Origin: Pseudomonadota bacterium | GTDB taxonomy: Bacteria; Pseudomonadota; Alphaproteobacteria; Rickettsiales; SXRF01 | NCBI GenBank assembly: GCA_028873275.1 | Contig: JAGWLJ010000124.1 | Coordinates: forward strand, 1 to 5,201 | Reading direction: 5' to 3' | Length of the DNA: 5,201 nt | Shown here: positions 1 through 5,088 of the stretch, in pieces | Numbering within the stretch: position 1 is the stretch's first letter | Layout: every line of letters starts with the position of its first letter | Made by a program: the position numbers and the translations under genes | Notes under the pieces: model-generated | Databases searched by the model: none | What the model was told of the DNA's origin: nothing | Seen by the model: only the letters and a program-made list of their open reading frames with translations

Positions 1-365
1 TGAAGAAACAGGACATGGTTATCACCACCGCCCTCATTCCCGGAAAGCCGGCACCGGTGCTGATTACGGAAGCCATGGTGAAAGACATGAAGCCCGGCGC
101 GGTGATCGTCGACCTTGCCGTGGCCTCCGGTGGCAACTGTCCGCTTTCGGAACTGGACAAGGCGGTGGTGAAGCACGGCGTGACGCTGATCGGCTACGGC
201 AATCTGCCCGGCCGCGTGGCGCTCGACGCCAGCCAGCTCTACGCCCGCAATCTTTATAACTTCGTCTCAACGCTGATTCTGCCGCAGGTGAAATGGGAGG
301 ACGAGCTGGTGACAGGAACGTTACTGACGAAAGATGGCGCAACCGTACATAAGGGATTTATCTGA
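1..365 (+). CDS. pntA: NAD(P) transhydrogenase subunit alpha part 1, 3' end (partial)
   Basis: This is the C-terminal end of the soluble NAD(H)-binding domain I of proton-translocating transhydrogenase. The enzyme passes hydride between NAD(H) and NADP(H), coupled to proton movement across the inner membrane. The reading frame is already open at base 3 (residues KKQDM...), so the gene begins before the window and the ATG at 15 is internal. Visible family sequence includes TTALIPGKPAPVLI, MKPGAVIVDLA, GGNC, and a LPGR segment followed by SQLYARNL, all close to my recollection of E. coli PntA domain I. The protein stops soon after domain I, as in the split alpha subunits of Rhodospirillum and other alphaproteobacteria; E. 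coli carries the membrane part in the same chain. The TGA stop overlaps the next ATG (TGATG at 363-367), which indicates translational coupling. Identification is secure; the full length cannot be seen. Confidence 0.95.
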   Translation, partial: KKQDMVITTALIPGKPAPVLITEAMVKDMKPGAVIVDLAVASGGNCPLSELDKAVVKHGVTLIGYGNLPGRVALDASQLYARNLYNFVSTLILPQVKWEDELVTGTLLTKDGATVHKGFI

Positions 366-781
366 TGGCCGACAGCGGCACACTCGACCAGAAAGCCGAC
401 AGTCTCGCCCAACAGGCGCAGGAGCTGGCGCATGACCTTCATTACGTGCAGATACAGCACAGCGGCATCGACCCGTTCATTTTCGGGCTGACGGTGTTCG
501 TGCTGTCCTGTTTCGTCGGCTATTATGTCGTCTGGCGCGTCACGCCGGCGCTGCATACGCCGCTGATGAGCGTTACCAACGCCATTTCGGGCATCATCAT
601 CGTCGGCGCCATCATCGCGCTGGGGCCGGACGGCATGGGATTTTCGCATGTCGCGGGCTTCATCGCCGTCGTCATCGCCAGCATTAACATTTTTGGCGGA
701 TTCATCGTCACCCAGCGCATGCTCGGCATGTTCCAGAAGAAATCATCAACCCCAACCAAGGAGAATATCCATGGAAAATAA
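365..781 (+). CDS. pntA2: NAD(P) transhydrogenase subunit alpha part 2 (membrane part of alpha)
   Basis: This 138-aa subunit supplies the alpha-chain transmembrane helices of domain II, part of the proton channel with PntB. Residues 1-36 are polar and probably helical, rich in Q, D and A. Three hydrophobic segments follow, at about 37-57, 68-87 and 96-116. Recognisable family stretches are VVWRVTPALHTPLMSVTNA (56-73) at the second helix, GPDG, and FGGFIVTQRMLGMFQ near the C-terminus. The length is a little above the roughly 100-140 aa I expect for stand-alone PntAB proteins. The start at 365 overlaps the stop of pntA part 1 and has an AAGGGA Shine-Dalgarno at 351-356, 8 nt away. It ends 11 bases inside the next gene. 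In the usual arrangement pntB would come next; here another gene intervenes. The same gene is often called pntAB. Confidence 0.93.
   Translation: MADSGTLDQKADSLAQQAQELAHDLHYVQIQHSGIDPFIFGLTVFVLSCFVGYYVVWRVTPALHTPLMSVTNAISGIIIVGAIIALGPDGMGFSHVAGFIAVVIASINIFGGFIVTQRMLGMFQKKSSTPTKENIHGK
758..763 (+). promoter_or_regulatory. Shine-Dalgarno AAGGAG that fixes the start of the 771-1274 gene
   Basis: AAGGAG lies 7 nt before the ATG at 771. It decides the start, because the reading frame stays open upstream as far as an ATG at 648. Sequence between 648 and 771 is already used by the well conserved pntA part 2 in another frame. Confidence 0.85.
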
Positions 782-1274
782 CCAATGCTCATCGCAAGGC
801 TGCCTCGGCAAATGGATCAGCTCGTCCATTGTCGTGTTCGTGCTTTTATTCATCATGGGATACCTGATCCATCACGTCTGGCTGATGCCGATCTACCAGC
901 AGACCGCCGCGCTGTGGCGGCCGATGGGGCAGATGCAGCAGTTCTTTCCGCTGATGCTGGGCTATTACGCCGGGCTGTCGGTGGTGATCGCCGCGCTGTT
1001 CTGCAAGGTTAGCAAGGCTAAAATGGCCGCCTGCGCCGGCGAGGAAGCGGAATGCCGGATCGGCGGCAAGCATTGCCCGATCAAATACGGCATCTGCTTC
1101 GGCGTGCTGATCGGGCTGCTGATGGGCATTCAGTCCGCCGGCGCCTATATCTGGATGCCGATTCCGAGCGAGCTGGCCATCGACTGGCTGATCGGCAACG
1201 TGGTGCAGGGCATCGTCATCGGCGTCGCGCTGTCGCTGATCTGCTACTTTAAGAAGAAACACTGCGCGAAATGA
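771..1274 (+). CDS. Unknown Cys-rich four-helix membrane protein inside the pnt operon
   Basis: I do not recognise this 167-aa protein with confidence. Four hydrophobic segments are visible at about 17-38, 58-79, 103-128 and 135-160. The first helix runs into HHVWLMPIYQQTAALWRP (34-51) and the third ends in AGAYIWMPIPSELA. Such MPIP and WRP patterns recall small DUF1761-like membrane proteins, but that comparison is from memory and tentative. Nine cysteines are present: 6, 11, 78, 88, 95, 102, 109, 158 and 165, with 88-109 spaced exactly seven apart in the segment joining helices 2 and 3. The C-terminus is basic (KKKHCAK). It overlaps pntA part 2 by 11 bases and pntB by 4 (ATGA at 1271-1274), and its base composition matches its neighbours. 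It is therefore an integrated operon member and not a recent insertion. A role as an accessory or assembly factor of the transhydrogenase is only inference from position. Confidence 0.85.
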   Translation: MENNQCSSQGCLGKWISSSIVVFVLLFIMGYLIHHVWLMPIYQQTAALWRPMGQMQQFFPLMLGYYAGLSVVIAALFCKVSKAKMAACAGEEAECRIGGKHCPIKYGICFGVLIGLLMGIQSAGAYIWMPIPSELAIDWLIGNVVQGIVIGVALSLICYFKKKHCAK

Positions 1275-2665
1275 GCAGCGGTTTCTACCTTCTCTATCTT
1301 GCCGCGTCGGTGCTGTTCATACTGGCGCTGAAAGGCTTATCGTCGCCAGAAACGGCGCGGCGCGGCAATCTCTACGGCATCTGCGGCATGGCCATCGCCA
1401 TCGTGACGACGCTGGCTCTGCCGCAGATCAACAGCTATGCGCTGATCCTGTTCGGCCTCATGATCGGCGGCATCATCGGCGCGGTGATCGCCCGCCGGAT
1501 CCAGATGACGGCCATGCCGCAGCTGGTGGCGGCGTTCCATTCGCTGGTGGGTTTGAGCGCCGTGCTGATCGCCGCCAGCGCCCTGTGGGCGCCGGAGAGC
1601 TACGGCATCGGCATCAGCGGCCACCTGCATGTCGGGCGGCTGGTCGAGATGAGCCTGGGCGCAGTGATCGGCGCCATCACGTTTTCCGGCTCGGTGATCG
1701 CCTTCGCCAAGCTGCAGGGCATTATGTCCGGCAAGCCGCTGCGCTTCCGCGGCCAGCATATCGCCAATGCTGCCTGCGGCGCGGCCATTTTCCTGTTGTT
1801 GCTGGCCTTCTGCGCCAGCGAATCGAAAACAATATTCGCGCTGATGACGCTGCTGTCCTTCGCCATCGGCTTTGCGCTGATCGTGCCCATCGGCGGAGCG
1901 GACATGCCGGTCGTCGTCTCCATGCTAAATTCCTATTCCGGCTGGGCCGCCTCCGGCATCGGCTTCACCCTTTCCAACCCGCTCCTGATCATCACCGGCG
2001 CGCTGGTCGGCTCCAGCGGCGCTATCCTCTCCTACATCATGTGCAAGGCGATGAACCGCTCGATCATCAACGTGATCTTCGGCGGATTTGGGAGTGAGAG
2101 CGCGGGTGCGGGGGTGAGCGCGGGCGGAGAAGAACGCCCGGTGAAAAGCGGCTCGGCGGAGGATGCGGCTTTTATCCTGAAAAACGCCAGCTCGGTGATC
2201 ATCGTGCCCGGCTACGGCATGGCGGTGGCGCAGGCGCAGCACGCCGTGCGCGAAATGGCGCAGGAACTGGAGAAGGAAGGCATCAGCGTCAAATTCGCCA
2301 TCCACCCGGTGGCCGGGCGCATGCCGGGGCATATGAACGTGCTGCTGGCCGAGGCCAACGTGCCCTATGACAGCGTGTTCGAGCTTGAGCAGATCAACAA
2401 CGCATTCGCCAGCACCGACGTCGCCTATGTCATCGGCGCCAACGACATCACCAATCCCGCCGCCAAAGACAACCCGCAAAGCCCCATCTACGGCATGCCG
2501 GTGCTGGACGTGGCCGCCGCCAGAACCGTCATCTTCGTCAAGCGCAGCATGGCCGCCGGCTACGCCGGCATCGAAAACGACCTCTTCCACCGCGACAACA
2601 CCATGATGCTGTTCGGCGACGCTAAAAAGGTGACGGAGGAGATTGTGAAGGCGCTCAAACACTAA
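1271..2665 (+). CDS. pntB: NAD(P) transhydrogenase subunit beta
   Basis: This 464-aa subunit carries the rest of membrane domain II and the NADP(H)-binding domain III, and works with both PntA parts. Residues 1-260 hold about nine hydrophobic helices. They include AAFHSLVGL, whose His90 corresponds to the proton-pathway histidine (His91) of the E. coli beta subunit, and GADMPVVVSMLNSYSGW (209-225). Residues 272-297 are a Gly/Ser/Glu-rich linker. Domain III shows GYGMAVAQAQ (314-323), HPVAGRMPGHMNVLLAEA (345-362), GANDITNPAAKD (389-400), KRSMAAGYAG (424-433) and LFGDAKK near the C-terminus, all characteristic NADP(H)-site elements. Length equals the family norm (E. coli about 462). The start at 1271 overlaps the previous stop. 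Only a weak purine stretch (AAGAAG near 1251) precedes it, so it probably depends on coupling. No hairpin terminator follows. Confidence 0.98.
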   Translation: MSSGFYLLYLAASVLFILALKGLSSPETARRGNLYGICGMAIAIVTTLALPQINSYALILFGLMIGGIIGAVIARRIQMTAMPQLVAAFHSLVGLSAVLIAASALWAPESYGIGISGHLHVGRLVEMSLGAVIGAITFSGSVIAFAKLQGIMSGKPLRFRGQHIANAACGAAIFLLLLAFCASESKTIFALMTLLSFAIGFALIVPIGGADMPVVVSMLNSYSGWAASGIGFTLSNPLLIITGALVGSSGAILSYIMCKAMNRSIINVIFGGFGSESAGAGVSAGGEERPVKSGSAEDAAFILKNASSVIIVPGYGMAVAQAQHAVREMAQELEKEGISVKFAIHPVAGRMPGHMNVLLAEANVPYDSVFELEQINNAFASTDVAYVIGANDITNPAAKDNPQSPIYGMPVLDVAAARTVIFVKRSMAAGYAGIENDLFHRDNTMMLFGDAKKVTEEIVKALKH

Positions 2666-2669
2666 TCTC

Positions 2670-2698
2670 TTGCCCCCTGCCCTCATTTTGCCTACAAT
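2670..2698 (+). promoter_or_regulatory. Probable sigma70-type promoter for xseB-ispA
   Basis: TTGCCC (2670-2675) and TACAAT (2693-2698) are separated by 17 bp and match the -35 and -10 consensus at 4/6 and 5/6 positions. They lie in the 63-bp gap between pntB and xseB. Transcription would start near 2705, leaving a leader of about 24 nt. This suggests xseB-ispA can be expressed apart from pnt, although readthrough from pntB is also possible. Confidence 0.5.
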
Positions 2699-2728
2699 CG
2701 GCGGCTATTATTCCCTGTGGTAAGCGCC

Positions 2729-2989
2729 ATGCCGAAACCCGTTGAAAATACCGCCAATTCCGCCAGCGAGCCTTCCTTCGAAGCGGCGCTCAAGGAACTG
2801 GAGGCCATCGTCCGCAAGCTGGAATCCGGCTCGGGCGATCTCGAAGCCTCGATCAATGATTACGTGCGCGGCACGGAGCTGAAAGCCTTCTGCCAGGAAA
2901 AGCTGAAAGCGGCGCGGCTCAAGGTGGAGAGCATCCTCAAAACCGCCGACGGCAACCTGGCGCTCAAGCCCTTCGAGGAGAATACGTAA
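2729..2989 (+). CDS. xseB: Exodeoxyribonuclease VII small subunit
   Basis: XseB binds several copies per XseA catalytic subunit. The complex degrades single-stranded DNA from both ends in the cytoplasm. This 86-aa protein has the family layout: a short variable N-terminus (1-15), SFEAALKELEAIVRKLESG (16-34), a turn with DLEASINDYVRGTELKAFC (37-55), and a second helix KLKAARLKVESIL (58-70), together an antiparallel helical hairpin. The usual length is about 75-90 aa. I place the start at ATG 2729. A GTG at 2717 in the same frame would add only four residues and has no better ribosome site. No strong Shine-Dalgarno is present; the bases before the ATG are GTAAGCGCC. The stop lies 5 bases before ispA, consistent with one transcript. 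xseA is not in the window. Confidence 0.95.
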   Translation: MPKPVENTANSASEPSFEAALKELEAIVRKLESGSGDLEASINDYVRGTELKAFCQEKLKAARLKVESILKTADGNLALKPFEENT

Positions 2990-2994
2990 GCGCC

Positions 2995-3960
<966 letters not shown>

Positions 3961-3970
3961 TAGCGTGAAA

Positions 3971-4017
3971 CGTGGCACGTGGCACGTGCTTTAAGGGTTC
4001 CACGTATACGCGCCACG
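3971..4017 (+). repeat. Imperfect inverted repeat with CGTGGCA direct units, ispA to yqaA-like spacer
   Basis: Left arm 3971-3988 is two copies of CGTGGCA followed by CGTG. Right arm 4001-4017 is CACGTATACGCGCCACG. Pairing: CGTGGC (3971-3976) with GCCACG (4012-4017), CGT (3978-3980) with ACG (4008-4010), and ACGTG (3984-3988) with CACGT (4001-4005). There is one mismatch, one small internal loop (GGC against AT) and a 12-nt terminal loop (3989-4000). No T tract follows, so it is not a standard terminator. It fills nearly all of the 60-bp spacer and ends 3 nt before the next ATG. It may be a dispersed palindromic repeat or a translational control hairpin; the sequence alone does not decide. 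Confidence 0.6.
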
Positions 4018-4020
4018 ACT

Positions 4021-4410
4021 ATGACCCACCTCCTTTCCATCCTCCTCGAAAGCGCCTGGACGGCCAGCATCATCCCGCTGGGCTCCGAGCCGACCATCGC
4101 CGCCCTGAAAGCCTTCGGCGGGCATGATATGGTGCTGCCCTCCCTGCTGGCCGTTGCGGGGGCCATCGCGGGGCAGTCATTTAACTGGCTTATTGGCAAA
4201 ATATTTATGAAATACAAACCTGATTCGAAACGCTATGCCCGGGCAGCCTCGTTCTTTAATAAATACCTTGTTTTTCTTTTGTTTTTCAGCTGGGTACCGC
4301 TGGGCAACCTGCTGGTCGCCGCCGCCGGTTTTCTGGGCACACGGCTTACCTTTATCCTCCCGCTGGTTATCATCGGCGAGGCCTATAACTACAGCCGCTA
4401 CCTGCTGTAA
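4021..4410 (+). CDS. YqaA/DedA-like small membrane protein
   Basis: This 129-aa protein looks like a member of the YqaA branch of the VTT/DedA/SNARE-associated membrane family. Visible signs are SAWTASIIPLGSEPTIAAL (11-29), which has the P-x-x-SE pattern near the N-terminus, a small-residue helix AVAGAIAGQSFNWLIGK (44-60), and FFSWVPLGNLLVAAAGFLG (88-106), matching the W-x-P...AG-x-x-G signature. A C-terminal hydrophobic segment (109-120) follows. The family is inner-membrane; some DedA proteins move lipid carriers, but the role of this branch is unclear. Start ATG 4021 is chosen because the protein then begins just before the conserved segment. A GTG at 3979 in frame lies inside the inverted repeat. 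No Shine-Dalgarno stands directly before 4021; AAGGG at 3993-3997 lies in the hairpin loop. Codons from about 4185 to 4290 are much richer in A/T than the rest. Confidence 0.75.
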   Translation: MTHLLSILLESAWTASIIPLGSEPTIAALKAFGGHDMVLPSLLAVAGAIAGQSFNWLIGKIFMKYKPDSKRYARAASFFNKYLVFLLFFSWVPLGNLLVAAAGFLGTRLTFILPLVIIGEAYNYSRYLL

Positions 4411-4421
4411 TTGTAACAATT
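4409..4421. promoter_or_regulatory. 13-bp dyad AATTGTAACAATT, possible operator
   Basis: A perfect odd-length palindrome beginning at the stop codon of the yqaA-like gene. Its centre (4415) lies about 47 bp upstream of the predicted transcription start near 4462, where an activator site could sit for a promoter lacking a good -35. As RNA it would form only a 5-bp hairpin with a 3-nt loop, too weak to count as a terminator. Confidence 0.35.
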
Positions 4422-4446
4422 TCTTAATATATTGAACCCCAAAGCC

Positions 4447-4455
4447 TGATATAAT
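4447..4455 (+). promoter_or_regulatory. Extended -10 promoter for the 107-aa gene
   Basis: TGATATAAT contains a perfect TATAAT (4450-4455) preceded by the TGn extension. No good -35 stands 16-18 bp upstream; TTGAAC at 4432-4437 is only 12 bp away. Extended -10 promoters tolerate a poor -35. Transcription would begin near 4462, giving a leader of about 126 nt before ATG 4588. Confidence 0.65.
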
Positions 4456-4495
4456 GGAACAGTTTCTGACTTGCCGGTTTTCACGTTGAGAATCG

Positions 4496-4567
4496 ATGCA
4501 GGTGCAGAAAGAGGCTTTACGGGAAGCCTCTTGCAAGCATTACCAGCGCGCTATCCCGAAGCGCTGA
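4496..4567 (+). CDS. Possible 23-codon leader ORF
   Basis: ATG 4496 to TGA 4565-4567 encodes MQVQKEALREASCKHYQRAI followed by PKR. A weak GAG (4488-4490) lies 5 nt before the ATG. The ORF runs across both leader hairpins and stops 6 nt before the Shine-Dalgarno of the 107-aa gene, a geometry suited to leader-peptide control or coupling. No run of a single amino acid suggests amino-acid sensing. A 23-codon ORF arises easily by chance, so it is only a candidate. Confidence 0.25.
   Translation: MQVQKEALREASCKHYQRAIPKR
4509..4532 (+). promoter_or_regulatory. Leader hairpin 1
   Basis: AAGAGGCTT (4509-4517) pairs perfectly over 9 bp with AAGCCTCTT (4524-4532), closing a 6-nt loop TACGGG. TGC (4503-4505) and GCA (4533-4535) could add an outer 3-bp stem across a bulge. 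No U tract follows, so termination here is unlikely. A role in leader control or mRNA stability is inference. Confidence 0.6.
4544..4566 (+). promoter_or_regulatory. Leader hairpin 2
   Basis: CAGCGC (4544-4549) pairs with GCGCTG (4561-4566) over 6 bp around an 11-nt loop. It ends 7 nt before the Shine-Dalgarno at 4574, so it leaves that site free. Together with hairpin 1 it makes the leader strongly structured. Confidence 0.45.
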
Positions 4568-4573
4568 GTGTAT

Positions 4574-4579
4574 GGAGGA
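4574..4579 (+). promoter_or_regulatory. Shine-Dalgarno GGAGGA that selects ATG 4588
   Basis: GGAGGA is 2 nt before ATG 4582 and 8 nt before ATG 4588, both in the same frame. Normal spacing favours 4588. The frame stays open upstream to a TTG at 4471, but that region is the structured leader. Confidence 0.8.
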
Positions 4580-4587
4580 CAATGATT

Positions 4588-4911
4588 ATGTCCCTGAAGA
4601 TTTCGGCGAAGTCGGACAACTTCGAGGCGCGCGTTGAGTTCGATGGCAAACCCATCTATACCTCCAAAGGGAGTATGGATGAGACCCTCGACCTCAGCCC
4701 CGTCCTTCCTTTGCTCATTTACGGCAAGGGAGTGTGGGACCAGCTTAAGACGCTGTTCCCCATCGGTGGCAAGTTCGGCGATGTCTGGGCATCGCATAAA
4801 ACCACCGACCTCGATGAGGCAAGAAAGAAAGTCGCCGTTCTCGCGGACGACTTGGGGAAGGCCAAGGCCGACCTCGAAAAGCTCGAGTCGCTGAAAAAGC
4901 CCACCACTTAG
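4588..4911 (+). CDS. Hypothetical protein, 107 aa, C-terminal helix
   Basis: I do not recognise this protein. It is soluble-looking, with no signal peptide or clear membrane helix. Residues 1-30 alternate polar and hydrophobic residues (LKISAKSDNFEARVEFDGK) and probably form beta strands. Residues 36-67 are more hydrophobic, with SPVLPLLIYGKGVWDQL and FPIGGKFGDVW. Residues 74-103 (starting DLDEARKKV and ending LEKLESLKK) are charged and Leu-rich (L85, L89, L96, L99, L102), likely a helix or short coiled coil. No Walker A, metal-binding or catalytic motif is evident. It has its own promoter, a strong ribosome site and its own terminator, so it appears to be an independently expressed single-gene unit, perhaps abundant. 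Its stop codon lies inside a stable hairpin. That it is a real gene is supported by these signals; its function is unknown. Confidence 0.8.
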   Translation: MSLKISAKSDNFEARVEFDGKPIYTSKGSMDETLDLSPVLPLLIYGKGVWDQLKTLFPIGGKFGDVWASHKTTDLDEARKKVAVLADDLGKAKADLEKLESLKKPTT

Positions 4912-4926
4912 TCCTCTAGGTGGTGG
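4901..4926 (+). promoter_or_regulatory. Stop-codon hairpin with TCCT loop
   Basis: CCACCACTTAG (4901-4911) pairs with CTAGGTGGTGG (4916-4926): 11 bp with one G-T wobble, closed by the loop TCCT. It contains the last codons and the TAG stop of the 107-aa gene. Only 2 nt separate it from the terminator stem. The loop and its edges (4911-4918) are complementary to the Shine-Dalgarno region 4573-4580. Confidence 0.75.
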
Positions 4927-4928
4927 CG

Positions 4929-4983
4929 AAAGGAGCGGTTCAAACCCAGTCGCAAGACCGGGGGCGAACCGCTCCTTTTTTAT
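4929..4983 (+). terminator. Strong intrinsic terminator of the 107-aa gene
   Basis: AAAGGAGCGGTTC (4929-4941) pairs with GAACCGCTCCTTT (4966-4978), 13 bp. The arms enclose an inner hairpin: CCC (4945-4947) with GGG (4960-4962) and GTC (4949-4951) with GAC (4956-4958), capped by GCAA, a GNRA-type tetraloop. A run of six T (4976-4981) and then ATT follows. The reverse strand lacks an equal T tract, so it acts mainly on + strand transcripts. Confidence 0.93.
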
Positions 4984-5018
4984 TGCGTCACTGCGAACCA
5001 TTCCTTCGTCAGCTGCGC

Positions 5019-5034
5019 ATCCGTAACGACGGAT
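5019..5034. promoter_or_regulatory. Inverted repeat next to the -35 of the Tat-signal gene
   Basis: ATCCGT (5019-5024) and ACGGAT (5029-5034) form a perfect 6-bp inverted repeat with a 4-bp spacer. Its last base is the first T of the TTGACA box, so a bound protein would cover the -35. It could be an operator; a chance palindrome of this size is also possible. Confidence 0.3.
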
Positions 5035-5062
5035 TGACAGCCTCAAAAACATTAACTAATTT
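5034..5062 (+). promoter_or_regulatory. Sigma70-type promoter for the Tat-signal gene
   Basis: TTGACA (5034-5039) is a perfect -35. Seventeen bp downstream is TAATTT (5057-5062), which keeps the key first T, second A and last T of the -10 but is otherwise weak. The start would be near 5069, leaving about 20 nt of AT-rich leader before ATG 5089. Confidence 0.6.
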
Positions 5063-5088
5063 TACCTTTTGCTAACATTTATATCTCT

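Noticed and set aside
648..770. Upstream extension of the 771-1274 gene from ATG 648
   Set aside because: It lies within the conserved end of pntA part 2 in another frame, is Ser/Pro/Ala-rich shadow sequence, and the strong AAGGAG is placed for ATG 771.
1585..2097. Second plus-strand open frame inside pntB
   Set aside because: An Arg/His-rich out-of-frame shadow of pntB without its own ribosome site.
2717..2728. GTG 2717 as the xseB start
   Set aside because: It adds only MVSA, has no better ribosome site, and ATG 2729 gives the usual length.
3979..4020. GTG 3979 as start of the YqaA-like protein
   Set aside because: It would begin inside the inverted repeat and add an Arg-rich stretch (RALRVPRIRATT) not expected at the N-terminus of this family.
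4432..4455. TTGAAC paired with TATAAT as a classic -35/-10 promoter
   Set aside because: The spacer is only 12 bp; the extended TGn -10 explains the promoter better.
4471..4587. TTG 4471 as start of the 107-aa gene (146 aa)
   Set aside because: The added region is the hairpin-containing leader, and GGAGGA is placed for ATG 4588.
4933..4960. tRNA-like T-arm (GGTTCAAACCC) in the terminator
   Set aside because: No acceptor, D or anticodon arms or CCA end surround it; the bases belong to the terminator stem and loop.
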